Positions 8,709-17,020 of a stretch of DNA of 64,000 nucleotides are shown here, piece after piece; position 1 is the first letter of the stretch, and every line of letters begins with the position of its first letter. The notes beneath the pieces were generated by a model that was given only the letters and a program-made list of their open reading frames with translations, had not been told where the DNA came from and did not search any database. A program made the position numbers and the translations under genes. Source of the stretch: Oscillospiraceae bacterium (GTDB lineage Bacteria > Bacillota > Clostridia > Oscillospirales > Acutalibacteraceae); NCBI GenBank assembly GCA_910574995.1, contig CAJTCS010000006.1, positions 1 through 64,000 of the forward strand, read 5' to 3'.

Positions 8709-10433
8709 TTATCCCTTATCCTGCAAGGCTGCAAAGCCTTCCTCTCCGGTTCGGACTTTGACGACATTCTCCACATCATATATAAAAATTTTCCCATCGC
8801 CGATGTGGCCGGTATACAGGATTTTTTTTGCTGTCGCAATCACGTCCTGGACAGGGACAGCGCTGACCACGATACTCACCTGTACCTTAGGCAAAAGGCT
8901 TGTCTCCACCGCCACGCCGCGGTAATATTCAGGCTTGCCCTTCTGAACGCCGCATCCCATGACATGAGAGACTGTCATGCCGGTAATGCCCAGCTTGGAC
9001 ATAGCTTCCTTGAGGGCATAAAGGCGTTCCTCTTTACAAACAATATCAACTTTGGTGAATTTCCCCTCTGTGGGGCTTCCCAAAGCGGGTGCCCGATCTG
9101 CGGACGGAACCTCTGCGGGTGGTGTGGCGCCGGCCGCCGCAAAGCCATCCTCCAAGGCAAAACCGCTGTAGCTGTCCACTGCCGGGGCGAAATCCGCATA
9201 GGCGCTGGGCAGGCCGTGCTCGCTTGCGTCCAAACCGCGGAGCTCCTCTTCCATGCTGGCCCGCAGGCCTACCGTCTTTTTCATGATTTGGAAAGTGAGC
9301 ACCATAGCAGCTGCCGCATAAGCCGACACGCTGGCAACACCTATAAGCTGTATGCCCAATAAGGAAGCGCTGCCAGTATATAGCAGCCCGGAAAGCCCTG
9401 CCGGGGCTGACGGCGCGGCCAGCAGCCCCACCGCCAGTGTGCCCCAGATACCGTTTGCCATGTGCACCCCTACCGCGCCTACCGGGTCGTCAATATGCAG
9501 CTTTAGGTCAAGCACCTCAACGGTTACTACCACCAGGATGCCCGAAACAACCCCTACGATTGCCGCGCCAACCGCGTCCAGGGCGTCGCATCCGGCTGTG
9601 ATGCCCACCAGGCCCGCCAGGGATGCGTTTAAGCACATGGAAACGTCCGGCTTGCCGTTTTTAACCCATGTATAAACCATCGTGGTACAGGTTGCCACAG
9701 AAGGGGCAATGGTGGTGGTGAGGAAAATAGCGGACAGTTCTGTGGCCGTGGTGGCCGCCGCGCCGTTAAAGCCGTACCAGCCCAGCCACAGGATAAACAC
9801 CCCCAAAGCCCCTAATGGGATCGAATGCCCGGGGATAGCGTTGACCTTCACCACTTTCCCACTTGCGTCTTTAACATATTTGCCGGTACGCGGCCCTAAA
9901 ATCACAGCGCCTACTAAAGCCGCGATGCCGCCCACCATATGGATGGCGCAGGAGCCGGCGTAATCATGGAAGCCTATTTGGGAAAGCCAGCCGCCGCCCC
10001 AAATCCAGTGGGCCTCAATGGGGTATACCAGCAGGGAGATGACGCCGGAATAAACGCAATAGGAAGAAAACTTTGTGCGCTCGGCCATGGCGCCGGAAAC
10101 AATGGTAGCGGTGGTAGCGCAGAATACTAGATTGAATACGAAATAGGAGGCGTCTGTAAATCCTTCTTGGGGCGCGGCGATAAAATCGCCAAAGTGGATG
10201 AATAAATCCAAATTAGGCAGGCCGATAAGGCCAAACAGAGCGTCTTCCCCCATCATCAATGTGTACCCCAGCAATGAAAACACAACGGTGCCGATACAAA
10301 AATCCATCAGGTTCTTCATGATGATATTCCCGGCGTTCTTCGCACGGGTAAATCCTGTCTCTACCATAGCAAACCCCGCCTGCATCCAGAACACAAGGGC
10401 CGCACCGATCAAAAACCAAAATTCTATTGTCAT
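8709..10433 (-). CDS. amt: Ammonium transporter fused to a C-terminal PII domain
   Basis: The 574-residue protein has residues 1 to about 400 forming an Amt channel: eleven predicted spans, with pore-histidine contexts AGSCAIHMVGGIAALVG and GVHMANGIWGTL. After a linker of about 60 residues, residues from about 465 form a GlnB/GlnK-like PII domain starting KVDIVCKEERLYALKEAM and ending with GKIFIYDVENVVKVRTGE. The PII T-loop reads PEYYRGVAVETS, so the tyrosine uridylylated in enteric PII (Y51) is absent and control must be by nucleotide and 2-oxoglutarate binding. Fusion puts the gate on the channel itself. It lies 25 bases after glnA in the same operon. Confidence 0.95.
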   Translation of the reverse strand: MTIEFWFLIGAALVFWMQAGFAMVETGFTRAKNAGNIIMKNLMDFCIGTVVFSLLGYTLMMGEDALFGLIGLPNLDLFIHFGDFIAAPQEGFTDASYFVFNLVFCATTATIVSGAMAERTKFSSYCVYSGVISLLVYPIEAHWIWGGGWLSQIGFHDYAGSCAIHMVGGIAALVGAVILGPRTGKYVKDASGKVVKVNAIPGHSIPLGALGVFILWLGWYGFNGAAATTATELSAIFLTTTIAPSVATCTTMVYTWVKNGKPDVSMCLNASLAGLVGITAGCDALDAVGAAIVGVVSGILVVVTVEVLDLKLHIDDPVGAVGVHMANGIWGTLAVGLLAAPSAPAGLSGLLYTGSASLLGIQLIGVASVSAYAAAAMVLTFQIMKKTVGLRASMEEELRGLDASEHGLPSAYADFAPAVDSYSGFALEDGFAAAGATPPAEVPSADRAPALGSPTEGKFTKVDIVCKEERLYALKEAMSKLGITGMTVSHVMGCGVQKGKPEYYRGVAVETSLLPKVQVSIVVSAVPVQDVIATAKKILYTGHIGDGKIFIYDVENVVKVRTGEEGFAALQDKG

Positions 10434-10457
10434 TTTCTTTCACCTCTCAAGCGTTTT

Positions 10458-12560
10458 TCACACCCCGAACAATAAATCCCCATATGTCGGGAACGGCCAG
10501 TCTTTTTGGCCAACCATAGACTCGGCTTTGTCGCAGGGCTTCCGCAGGGCCTCCATGGCCGGGATGACCTCCCCCTTTACCAGGATCGCCTGGGCGGTCA
10601 CATCCACAGCCCTATCCAGTGCGGTAAGCTTTTCCGCAAGGGCATCCGCTGCCTGGTCGATCTCATCCAGAAGCCCGGAGATCGCGGCGCTGGCTTTCTT
10701 CTCATAGCCGCTTACAAGGGCTGGGTCAACTTTGGCCTTGTCGGCCATAGCCGCTGCCAAGCTTCCGGCGTACCGCTGCACAGCGGGCAAAATCTCCCGC
10801 CTGGCCATGTCCTCCATGGTCAGGGCCTCAATCTTGACTGTGCGGGTGTAGTTTTCCAGCTGGATCTCATAGCGGGAACGCAGTTCGCCCTCTGTAAAGA
10901 CCCCGTTCTTCAGCAGCATTTCCATATTCCCCTTGTCCAGCAGGTGCGCCATGGCGTCGGGCGTTGTGGGCAGGTTTAAAAGGCCGCGCTTTTCCACAGC
11001 TTCCTCTATCCATTGGCCATCGTAGCCGTTCCCATTAAAGAGGATGCGCTTGTGGGAGATAATGGTTTCTTTTATCAATCCATGCAGGATGGCGTCAAAA
11101 TCGCCGGCCCCTTCCAGGATGTCGGCGAACTGCCGGAGGGCTTCAGCCACTGCCGCGTTGAGCATGATGTTGGCACAGGCGATAGAATCCCCTGACCCTA
11201 CCATGCGGAACTCGAACTTATTGCCTGTAAAAGCAAAGGGGCTGGTACGGTTGCGGTCGGTAGTGTCCTGGGTGATGCGGGGCAAGGCGTCCACACCCAG
11301 CTTCATCTTTTTCTGGGCTGTCCCCTCATAGGGGCTGTCCATCTCGATAGCTTCCAGGATGGCCGAAAGCTCGTCACCCAGGAAGATGGAAACCACGGCG
11401 GGGGGCGCTTCGTTTGCCCCCAGGCGGTGGTCGTTGCCCGCGGTGGCCACGCTTAAACGCAGCAGGCTCTGATATTCGTCTACCGCCTTGATGACCGCCA
11501 CCAGGAACAGCAGGAACTGGGCGTTCTCATAAGGGGTCTCGCCGGGAGAGAGAAGGTTTACCCCGGTGTCTGTTGCCATAGACCAGTTGTTGTGTTTGCC
11601 GCTGCCGTTTACCCCGGCAAAGGGCTTTTCGTGCAGCAGGCACACCAGGCCATGCCTGCGGGCCACCTTCTTCATAATCTCCATAGTCAGCTGGTTGTGG
11701 TCGGTAGCCACGTTGGTACTGGCGTAAATGGGCGCCAGCTCGTGCTGGGCGGGGGCAACCTCGTTATGCTCGGTTTTGGCCAGGATGCCCAGCTTCCACA
11801 GCTCTTCATTGAGGTCATCCATATACGCCTGCACCCGGGGCTTGATGGAGCCAAAATAGTGGTCCTCCAGCTCTTGGCCTTTGGGCGGGTTCGCCCCAAA
11901 CAGCGTGCGGCCTGTATAAATCAAATCCTTGCGCTTAAGGTACATGTCCCGGTCTACCAGGAAGTATTCCTGCTCTGGGCCCACATGGGTGATGACGCGG
12001 CTGGCCGCTGTGTTGCCGAACAGCCGCAGGATACGCAGGGCCTGTTTATTCAGGGCCTCCATACTGCGCAGGAGAGGCGTTTTTTTATCTAAGGCTTCCC
12101 CGCTGTAGGAACAGAACGCGGTGGGGATGCACAGCGTCTTATCTTTAATAAAAGCAAAGCTGGTGGGGTCCCATGCGGTGTAGCCCCGGGCCTCGAAGGT
12201 GGCCCGCAGGCCGCCGGAAGGGAAGGAGGAGGCATCCGGTTCACCGCGGATGAGTTCTTTCCCGGAAAACTCCATAATAACCCGGCCGCCGGGAGCGGGG
12301 GTGATGAAAGAGTCATGCTTCTCCGCGGTGATGCCTGTCAACGGCTGGAACCAGTGGGTAAAATGGGTGGCCCCATTCTCTACAGCCCAAGTACACATAG
12401 CGGCGGCCACGGCGTTTGCCAAGGATAAATCCAGCCGGGCGCCCCGCCGGATAGTCTGCTTTAAAGAACGGTATACTTCTGGGGTCAGGCGGGCACGCAT
12501 GGCCTGTTCATCGAAAACTTTGCTGGCGAAAAAATCCGGCACATGATAGGGGGTCTGCAT
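10458..12560 (-). CDS. glnA: Glutamine synthetase type III
   Basis: The 700-residue GSIII (GlnN type) condenses glutamate and ammonia to glutamine. GSIII-specific features seen are the long N-terminal region, [38 protein letters not shown], and [20 protein letters not shown] with catalytic glutamates, followed by [10 protein letters not shown] and [10 protein letters not shown]. The start ATG at 12560 has AAAGGAGAG 5' of it. It is the first gene after a strong promoter and a terminator-type leader, so expression depends on antitermination. The amt-PII gene follows directly, the usual assimilation pair. Confidence 0.96.
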   Translation of the reverse strand: MQTPYHVPDFFASKVFDEQAMRARLTPEVYRSLKQTIRRGARLDLSLANAVAAAMCTWAVENGATHFTHWFQPLTGITAEKHDSFITPAPGGRVIMEFSGKELIRGEPDASSFPSGGLRATFEARGYTAWDPTSFAFIKDKTLCIPTAFCSYSGEALDKKTPLLRSMEALNKQALRILRLFGNTAASRVITHVGPEQEYFLVDRDMYLKRKDLIYTGRTLFGANPPKGQELEDHYFGSIKPRVQAYMDDLNEELWKLGILAKTEHNEVAPAQHELAPIYASTNVATDHNQLTMEIMKKVARRHGLVCLLHEKPFAGVNGSGKHNNWSMATDTGVNLLSPGETPYENAQFLLFLVAVIKAVDEYQSLLRLSVATAGNDHRLGANEAPPAVVSIFLGDELSAILEAIEMDSPYEGTAQKKMKLGVDALPRITQDTTDRNRTSPFAFTGNKFEFRMVGSGDSIACANIMLNAAVAEALRQFADILEGAGDFDAILHGLIKETIISHKRILFNGNGYDGQWIEEAVEKRGLLNLPTTPDAMAHLLDKGNMEMLLKNGVFTEGELRSRYEIQLENYTRTVKIEALTMEDMARREILPAVQRYAGSLAAAMADKAKVDPALVSGYEKKASAAISGLLDEIDQAADALAEKLTALDRAVDVTAQAILVKGEVIPAMEALRKPCDKAESMVGQKDWPFPTYGDLLFGV

Positions 12561-12586
12561 AGCTCATCTCTCCTTTTAGGTTTTCT

Positions 12587-12647
12587 AAAAAACGAAGAGA
12601 GGCAACGGCGTCTGCGGGAGGCTTTCCCATAGACGCCGTTGTCTCTC
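12587..12647 (-). terminator. Leader terminator upstream of glnA
   Basis: In the leftward transcript, GAGAG-A-CAACGGCGTCT (12647-12631) pairs with AGACGCCGTTG-C-CTCTC (12613-12597): 16 base pairs with one mismatch. TTCGTTTTTT (12596-12587) follows. This is a strong intrinsic terminator placed between promoter and ribosome site, so transcription stops before glnA unless it is prevented from folding. Confidence 0.85.
12617..12644 (-). promoter_or_regulatory. Candidate ANTAR-binding double hairpin in glnA leader
   Basis: The 5' terminator arm can instead fold as AGAC-[AACGGC]-GTCT (12644-12631), a 4-bp stem with a hexaloop having A at position 1 and G at position 4. A second small stem GGG-[AAAGCC]-TCC (12628-12617) also has an A1/G4 hexaloop, though a pentaloop pairing is possible. 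Paired A1/G4 hexaloop hairpins that exclude a terminator are the described ANTAR-protein target. The ANTAR gene at 17021 is the obvious partner. Confidence 0.7.
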
Positions 12648-12657
12648 AACGCCGACT

Positions 12658-12686
12658 AGCATACACTCATTTTTGCAAGTTGTCAA
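12658..12686 (-). promoter_or_regulatory. glnA operon promoter
   Basis: Minus strand TTGACA (12686-12681), 17-base spacer, TATGCT (12663-12658). Transcription should start near 12651, just upstream of the leader terminator. Confidence 0.8.
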
Positions 12687-12762
12687 GCTGTTTGTTGCAT
12701 TTTTGTTTATATAAACAATTTTTAAGGCATAATTTTAAAAAACCTTACTGCTATATGCAGGG

Positions 12763-12792
12763 TTGACAAGTGAAAATTGCATATCGTATAAT
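12763..12792 (+). promoter_or_regulatory. Promoter of the split glutamate synthase operon
   Basis: TTGACA (12763-12768), 18-base spacer, TATAAT (12787-12792). It is a near-consensus sigma-A promoter firing away from the glnA promoter about 80 bases off. The expected start at about 12799 falls at the very beginning of the leader hairpin. Confidence 0.85.
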
Positions 12793-12800
12793 AAGAGGCA

Positions 12801-12843
12801 AGGACAAAGGCGTTCGTGGAATACGTCTTTATGTCCTTTTTTT
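12801..12843 (+). promoter_or_regulatory. Leader terminator with alternative ANTAR-type hairpin
   Basis: AGGACA/TGTCCT and AAGGCGT/ACGTCTT pair (12801-12813 with 12823-12837, 2-base bulge) and run into TTTTTTT, giving an intrinsic terminator. The 5' arm can alternatively fold as GGAC-[AAAGGC]-GTTC (12802-12815), again a 4-bp stem with A1/G4 hexaloop and an A-G mismatch below it, the same architecture as in the glnA leader. I could not find a convincing second hexaloop hairpin here. An ATG at 12816 lies inside the structure and is not the gene start. Confidence 0.7.
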
Positions 12844-12863
12844 ATTTTGGGAGGGACTTATCT

Positions 12864-13967
12864 ATGATACGACCGGAACTTTTTGAAGGGCAAGTCCGCA
12901 TCCCTTCCGGCTGCGCTATTTCAGCGGTGATCTCACGGGAGGGGCGGCTTATCAGCGGCCAGACCATTGTGGACAGTATGCGCCCCATGCATGAGCGGTC
13001 AAACGGGCTGGGGGGCGGATTCGCGGGGTACGGCATTTATCCCGAATATAAAGATTTCTTTGCCCTGCACATCTTCTATGATACGGATGAGGCCCGCGCC
13101 GCCGTTGAATCCCACCTGCGCGCTGTGCTGGAGATTGTCCGGGCAGAGAACATCCCCACCCGCAAGCACCCGGCCATCACAGCCGAGCCTTTTATCTGGC
13201 GCTATTTCGTGGCCCCCCTGCGGTCGGTGCTGCATAGCCGCCAGCAGGATGAGGAGGAATTCATTGCCCAGCTGGCCATGCGCGTCAATACAAGCTATCC
13301 GGGGGCATACGTGTTCTCCAGCGGGAAAAATATGGGCGTATTCAAGGCTGTGGGCTACCCCGAAGACGTAGGCGTATTCTACCGGCTGGAAGAATACAGC
13401 GGCTACTGCTGGACCGCCCATGGCCGCTACCCCACGAACACCCCCGGCTGGTGGGGCGGGGCGCACCCTTTTGCGCTGCTGGACAGGACCATTGTCCATA
13501 ACGGCGAGATTTCTTCTTACGACTGCAACCGCCGCACCATCGAGATGTACGGCTACAAATGCACCCTGCAAACGGATACAGAGGTCATCACCTATATTGC
13601 TGATTTTTTACAGCGCAAGCAGGGCCTCACATTGGAAGAAATGGCCTCGGTAATCGCCGCGCCCTTCTGGTCTACTATAGAGCGGCAGCCGAAAGGCAAA
13701 AGCCGGGAGTTGGCGTATCTGCGTACAGTCTACTCCAGTTTGCTGATAACCGGGCCGTTCTCCATTATTTTGGGCTTTCGCGGCGGGCTGATGGCCCTGA
13801 ACGACCGCCTGAAATTACGCAGCATGGTGGTGGGCGAAAAAGACGACAAGGTTTACATAGCCAGTGAAGAAGCGGCTATCCGCGCAGTGGAGCCAAGCGC
13901 AGAAAACATCTGGGCCCCGGCGGGGGGCCAGCCCGTGGTAGTGCGGGTGCGGGAGGGGGCATATTAA
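12864..13967 (+). CDS. Glutamate synthase glutaminase subunit (GltB domain 1 type, GlxB-like)
   Basis: The 367-residue class II glutamine amidotransferase corresponds to the first domain of large-subunit glutamate synthase as a free protein. The start at 12864 is chosen for GGGAGGG just upstream; the earlier in-frame ATG lies within the terminator. The presumed nucleophile is Cys17 in IPSGCAISAV, preceded by 16 residues that would have to be removed. Characteristic class II segments are GRYPTNTPGWWGGAHPFALL and HNGEISSYDCNRR. It is followed after 2 bases by the FMN domain protein, so ammonia probably passes between separate chains in a complex. Confidence 0.87.
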   Translation: MIRPELFEGQVRIPSGCAISAVISREGRLISGQTIVDSMRPMHERSNGLGGGFAGYGIYPEYKDFFALHIFYDTDEARAAVESHLRAVLEIVRAENIPTRKHPAITAEPFIWRYFVAPLRSVLHSRQQDEEEFIAQLAMRVNTSYPGAYVFSSGKNMGVFKAVGYPEDVGVFYRLEEYSGYCWTAHGRYPTNTPGWWGGAHPFALLDRTIVHNGEISSYDCNRRTIEMYGYKCTLQTDTEVITYIADFLQRKQGLTLEEMASVIAAPFWSTIERQPKGKSRELAYLRTVYSSLLITGPFSIILGFRGGLMALNDRLKLRSMVVGEKDDKVYIASEEAAIRAVEPSAENIWAPAGGQPVVVRVREGAY

Positions 13968-13969
13968 AA

Positions 13970-15469
13970 ATGGGGCAATGGGAAGTTTATCCGGAATTTG
14001 AAGTGGTGCGCAGCAGCGCCCGCTGTACAAAATGTTTGGGCTGTGTGGCCCAATGCGCTAACGGGGCGCATCAATATGATGGGGCACAACTGACCTGTGA
14101 CAGCGCCAAGTGCGTGGGTTGCCACCGCTGTGTAGCTATGTGCCCCACCCGGGCTCTGAAAATCGTAAAGGCGGACTGTGCCCTGCGTGAAAACGGCAAC
14201 TGGGACAGCCAGACTATCAAAGAGATCTTTAAGCAGGCCCAAAGCGGCGGCGTTCTTTTAAGCAGCATGGGCACGCCAAAGCCCTATCCAGTCTATTGGG
14301 ACAAGCTGCTGCTCAATGCCAGCCAGGTGACCAACCCCTCCATTGACCCCTTGCGGGAGCCCATGGAAACCCGCGTCTGTCTGGGCAAGAAACCGGGCAG
14401 GCCCCAGCGCGGGCCGGACGGCCGCTTTACCTGTGAACTGCCGCCCCAGCTGAAGCTTACTATGCCCATGCTGTTTTCAGCCATGAGTTACGGCTCTGTC
14501 AGTTATAACGTCCACGAGGCCCTGGCCCGGGCGGCAGAGGAACTGGGCGTCTACTATAATACCGGCGAAGGCGGCCTGCATGAAGATTTTTATACATACA
14601 GCCCTAATACCATTGTGCAGGTGGCGTCAGGACGGTTCGGGGTGCACGAAGGGTACTTAAACGCCGGGGCGGCCATTGAAATCAAGATGGGGCAGGGGGC
14701 CAAGCCGGGCATTGGCGGGCATCTGCCCGGGACCAAGGTAGGGGCCGATATATCCCGTACCCGCATGATCCCCGAGGGCAGCGATGCTATCTCCCCGGCC
14801 CCCCATCATGATATTTATTCCATTGAAGACCTGCGCCAGCTGGTGTATTCCTTAAAGCAGTCCACCCACCACAAAAAGCCAGTCATCGTGAAGGTGGCGG
14901 CCGTGCACAACATTGCGGCTATCGCCAGCGGCATTGCCCGCAGCGGCGCGGACATTATCGCCATAGACGGCTTCCGGGGCGGTACAGGCGCCGCCCCCAC
15001 CCGAATCCGGGACAATGTGGGCATCCCCATTGAGCTGGCCCTGGCGGCGGTAGACCAACGCCTGCGTGACGAGGGGATACGGAACCAGGTAGGCATCATC
15101 GCCGGAGGGAGCATACGCTCCTCGGCAGATGTGGCTAAAGCTATCGCCCTGGGCGCAGATGCGGTTTATATTGCAACGGCGGCGCTGCTGGCGCTGGGCT
15201 GCCATCTGTGCCGTACCTGCCAGACCGGTATGTGCAACTGGGGCATTGCCACCCAAAGGCCGGAACTGGTGGCCCGTTTAGACCCCAAAGAGGGGGCAAA
15301 ACGCCTGGTAAACCTAATGACCGCCTGGAACCACGAGATTATGGAAATGCTGGGCGGCATGGGCATCAATTCTATAGAGGCCCTGCGGGGCAACCGTTTG
15401 ATGCTGCGGGGCATTGGGCTAACGGCAAAGGAACTGGAGATTTTGGGCGTAGCCCACGCGGGGGAATGA
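13970..15469 (+). CDS. Glutamate synthase FMN/Fe-S subunit (GltB central domain type)
   Basis: This 499-residue protein starts with two ferredoxin-type [4Fe-4S] motifs (CTKCLGCVAQC and CVGCHRCVAMCP, residues about 20-65). They are followed from about residue 150 by the FMN-binding glutamate synthase barrel: IEIKMGQGAKPGIGGHLPG, IAIDGFRGGTGAAP and the cluster segment CHLCRTCQTGMC-NWGIATQRP. It makes glutamate from 2-oxoglutarate and ammonia released by the amidotransferase partner. The fused ferredoxin module suggests electrons arrive from ferredoxin or an unlinked partner; no NADPH-oxidising GltD gene is in the window. Confidence 0.9.
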   Translation: MGQWEVYPEFEVVRSSARCTKCLGCVAQCANGAHQYDGAQLTCDSAKCVGCHRCVAMCPTRALKIVKADCALRENGNWDSQTIKEIFKQAQSGGVLLSSMGTPKPYPVYWDKLLLNASQVTNPSIDPLREPMETRVCLGKKPGRPQRGPDGRFTCELPPQLKLTMPMLFSAMSYGSVSYNVHEALARAAEELGVYYNTGEGGLHEDFYTYSPNTIVQVASGRFGVHEGYLNAGAAIEIKMGQGAKPGIGGHLPGTKVGADISRTRMIPEGSDAISPAPHHDIYSIEDLRQLVYSLKQSTHHKKPVIVKVAAVHNIAAIASGIARSGADIIAIDGFRGGTGAAPTRIRDNVGIPIELALAAVDQRLRDEGIRNQVGIIAGGSIRSSADVAKAIALGADAVYIATAALLALGCHLCRTCQTGMCNWGIATQRPELVARLDPKEGAKRLVNLMTAWNHEIMEMLGGMGINSIEALRGNRLMLRGIGLTAKELEILGVAHAGE

Positions 15470-15500
15470 CCCCTGTGCAAAGTAAAGGAGGCGCGGTATA

Positions 15501-16223
15501 ATGGCCTATAAAATAATGGCCCAAGGCTTAGACGCGGCCGGGCTGGGCAGGCAGATCCAAGCGCACCCCGGCCCGGTAGAGGTCGTGGGATGCCTGGGGC
15601 AGCGGTTTATCGGGGCGGGGATGCAAAAAAAGAAAATTCGTGTTACCGGCATACCAGGGAACGCCCTGGGGGCCTACCTCAACGGCGGTGAGATAGAAGT
15701 GTGCGCAAACGCCCAAGACGCTGTAGGCGACACCATGAATGCCGGCACCATTGTAATCCACGGGGATGTGGGCGACACGGTAGGGTACGCCATGCGGGGC
15801 GGGGAAATCTATGTGGAAGGCTCGGCGGGCTACCGGGCTGGGGTGCATATGAAGGAGTACCAGGACAAGGTGCCGGTAATGGTCATCGGCGGCCGGGCCG
15901 GCAGCTTCCTGGGGGAGTACCAGGCAGGCGGGGTGATCCTGGTGCTGGGGCTGACGGGTTCGGGCCCCATTGCCGGGAACTTCCCCTGTACAGGAATGCA
16001 TGGCGGCAAGGTGCTGCTGCGGTGCCGCCCGGAAGAACTCCTTTTCCCCGGCCAGGTGACGGCTCTCCCGGCATCTCCCCAAGACCTGGATGCCGTGCGG
16101 CCATATTTAGAAGAATTCTGCCGCCGCTTCGGCAAAGACCTGTCGGCTGTTTTAAACGCCCCCTTTACCCTGGCGGTCCCGGACAGCCGGAATCCGTACC
16201 GGCAGATGTATGTAGCCAATTAA
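15501..16223 (+). CDS. Glutamate synthase GXGXG-domain subunit (GltB C-terminal type)
   Basis: The 240-residue right-handed beta-helix protein equals the third domain of GltB: NAGTIVIHGDVGDTVGYAM and the repeated G-rich coils GSAGYRAGVHMKEY and GGRAGSFLGEYQAGG. It has a structural and channelling role rather than chemistry of its own. It completes the three-piece synthase with the two preceding genes. AAGGAGGCG lies 5' of ATG 15501, and the next gene starts 13 bases after its stop. Confidence 0.88.
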   Translation: MAYKIMAQGLDAAGLGRQIQAHPGPVEVVGCLGQRFIGAGMQKKKIRVTGIPGNALGAYLNGGEIEVCANAQDAVGDTMNAGTIVIHGDVGDTVGYAMRGGEIYVEGSAGYRAGVHMKEYQDKVPVMVIGGRAGSFLGEYQAGGVILVLGLTGSGPIAGNFPCTGMHGGKVLLRCRPEELLFPGQVTALPASPQDLDAVRPYLEEFCRRFGKDLSAVLNAPFTLAVPDSRNPYRQMYVAN

Positions 16224-16236
16224 CAGGAGGATACTT

Positions 16237-17016
16237 ATGGAATTTACCCAAGACGATGTATTGCGCTATGTAAAAAGCGAAGATGTGAAATTCATCCGTT
16301 TGGCGTTCTGTGATACCGAAGGGCGCCAGAAGAACCTGGCCATCATGCCGGAGACGCTTCCCCGGGCGTTCTCCCAGGGTATTCCAGTAGATGGCCAGGC
16401 ATTACCGGGTTTTGGAACCGAGCCTGTGCTTTTGCGCCCAGACCCCAAGACTTTGCTGCAAATGCCCTGGCGGCCCCAGCACGGGCGGGTGGTGCACATG
16501 TTCTGCGATCTGGTGACCTTGGACGGTACGCCCCACCCCCAGGACGTCCGGTGGCAGCTGAAAGAACTCACACAGCAGATGGAGTGTACTGTAGCGGCAG
16601 AGATGCTTTTTGCCCTGTACAAACTGGATGAGCAGGGCCGCCCCACAACTGAGCCCCAGGACGAAGCGGGGTATCTGGACATAGCCCCCACAGACCGCGG
16701 GGAGAATGTGCGCCGGGCCATCTGCCTAACCCTGGAGCAGATGGGCATCCAGCCGGAAAGCTCCCACCACGGGGCGGGGCCGGGCAGGAACCTGATCCGC
16801 TACCAGGGCGCGGGCCCTTTAAAGGCTGCGGACAACATGGTAACGTTTCAGGCGGTGGTACGCACAATAGCGGACCAAAACGGGCTTTTTTCAGAATTCC
16901 CCCATCCTCCCCGGCTCTTTATAACCCAGGGGGCTAACGTGCGGGAAGCCATACCCCAAAAGGACTGGCAAAACCCGTACCGGCTCATGGCAGCTCTGGC
17001 AGGAGGGCAGGTGTAA
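16237..17016 (+). CDS. Truncated glutamine-synthetase-like protein lacking catalytic glutamates
   Basis: 259 residues align to the first 60% of GSI: the beta-grasp N-terminus (VKFIRLAFCDTEGRQKNLAI), a DLVTLDGTPHPQDVR segment, then YLDIAPTDRGENVRRAICLTLEQMGI and KAADNMVTFQAVVRTIA. GSI has ASHHEVAPGQHE, where both glutamates bind metal; this protein reads SSHHGAGPGRNL, so both are lost. The ATP and ammonia-site half is missing and the protein ends with a normal stop behind an intact frame. A conserved-looking, non-decayed ORF with a good ribosome site (AACAGGAGG) suggests a retained pseudoenzyme, not a pseudogene. The ANTAR regulator begins 4 bases after it, so I infer a sensory or regulatory role. 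Confidence 0.85.
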   Translation: MEFTQDDVLRYVKSEDVKFIRLAFCDTEGRQKNLAIMPETLPRAFSQGIPVDGQALPGFGTEPVLLRPDPKTLLQMPWRPQHGRVVHMFCDLVTLDGTPHPQDVRWQLKELTQQMECTVAAEMLFALYKLDEQGRPTTEPQDEAGYLDIAPTDRGENVRRAICLTLEQMGIQPESSHHGAGPGRNLIRYQGAGPLKAADNMVTFQAVVRTIADQNGLFSEFPHPPRLFITQGANVREAIPQKDWQNPYRLMAALAGGQV

Positions 17017-17020
17017 GCAT

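Noticed and set aside
12816-12840. Second A1/G4 hairpin in the glutamate synthase leader
   Set aside because: The only foldable loop after the first hairpin begins with C and has C at position 4, so it does not meet the ANTAR pattern.
12816-12863. Upstream ATG for the glutaminase subunit
   Set aside because: It lies inside the leader terminator; ATG 12864 has GGGAGGG and fits the domain start.
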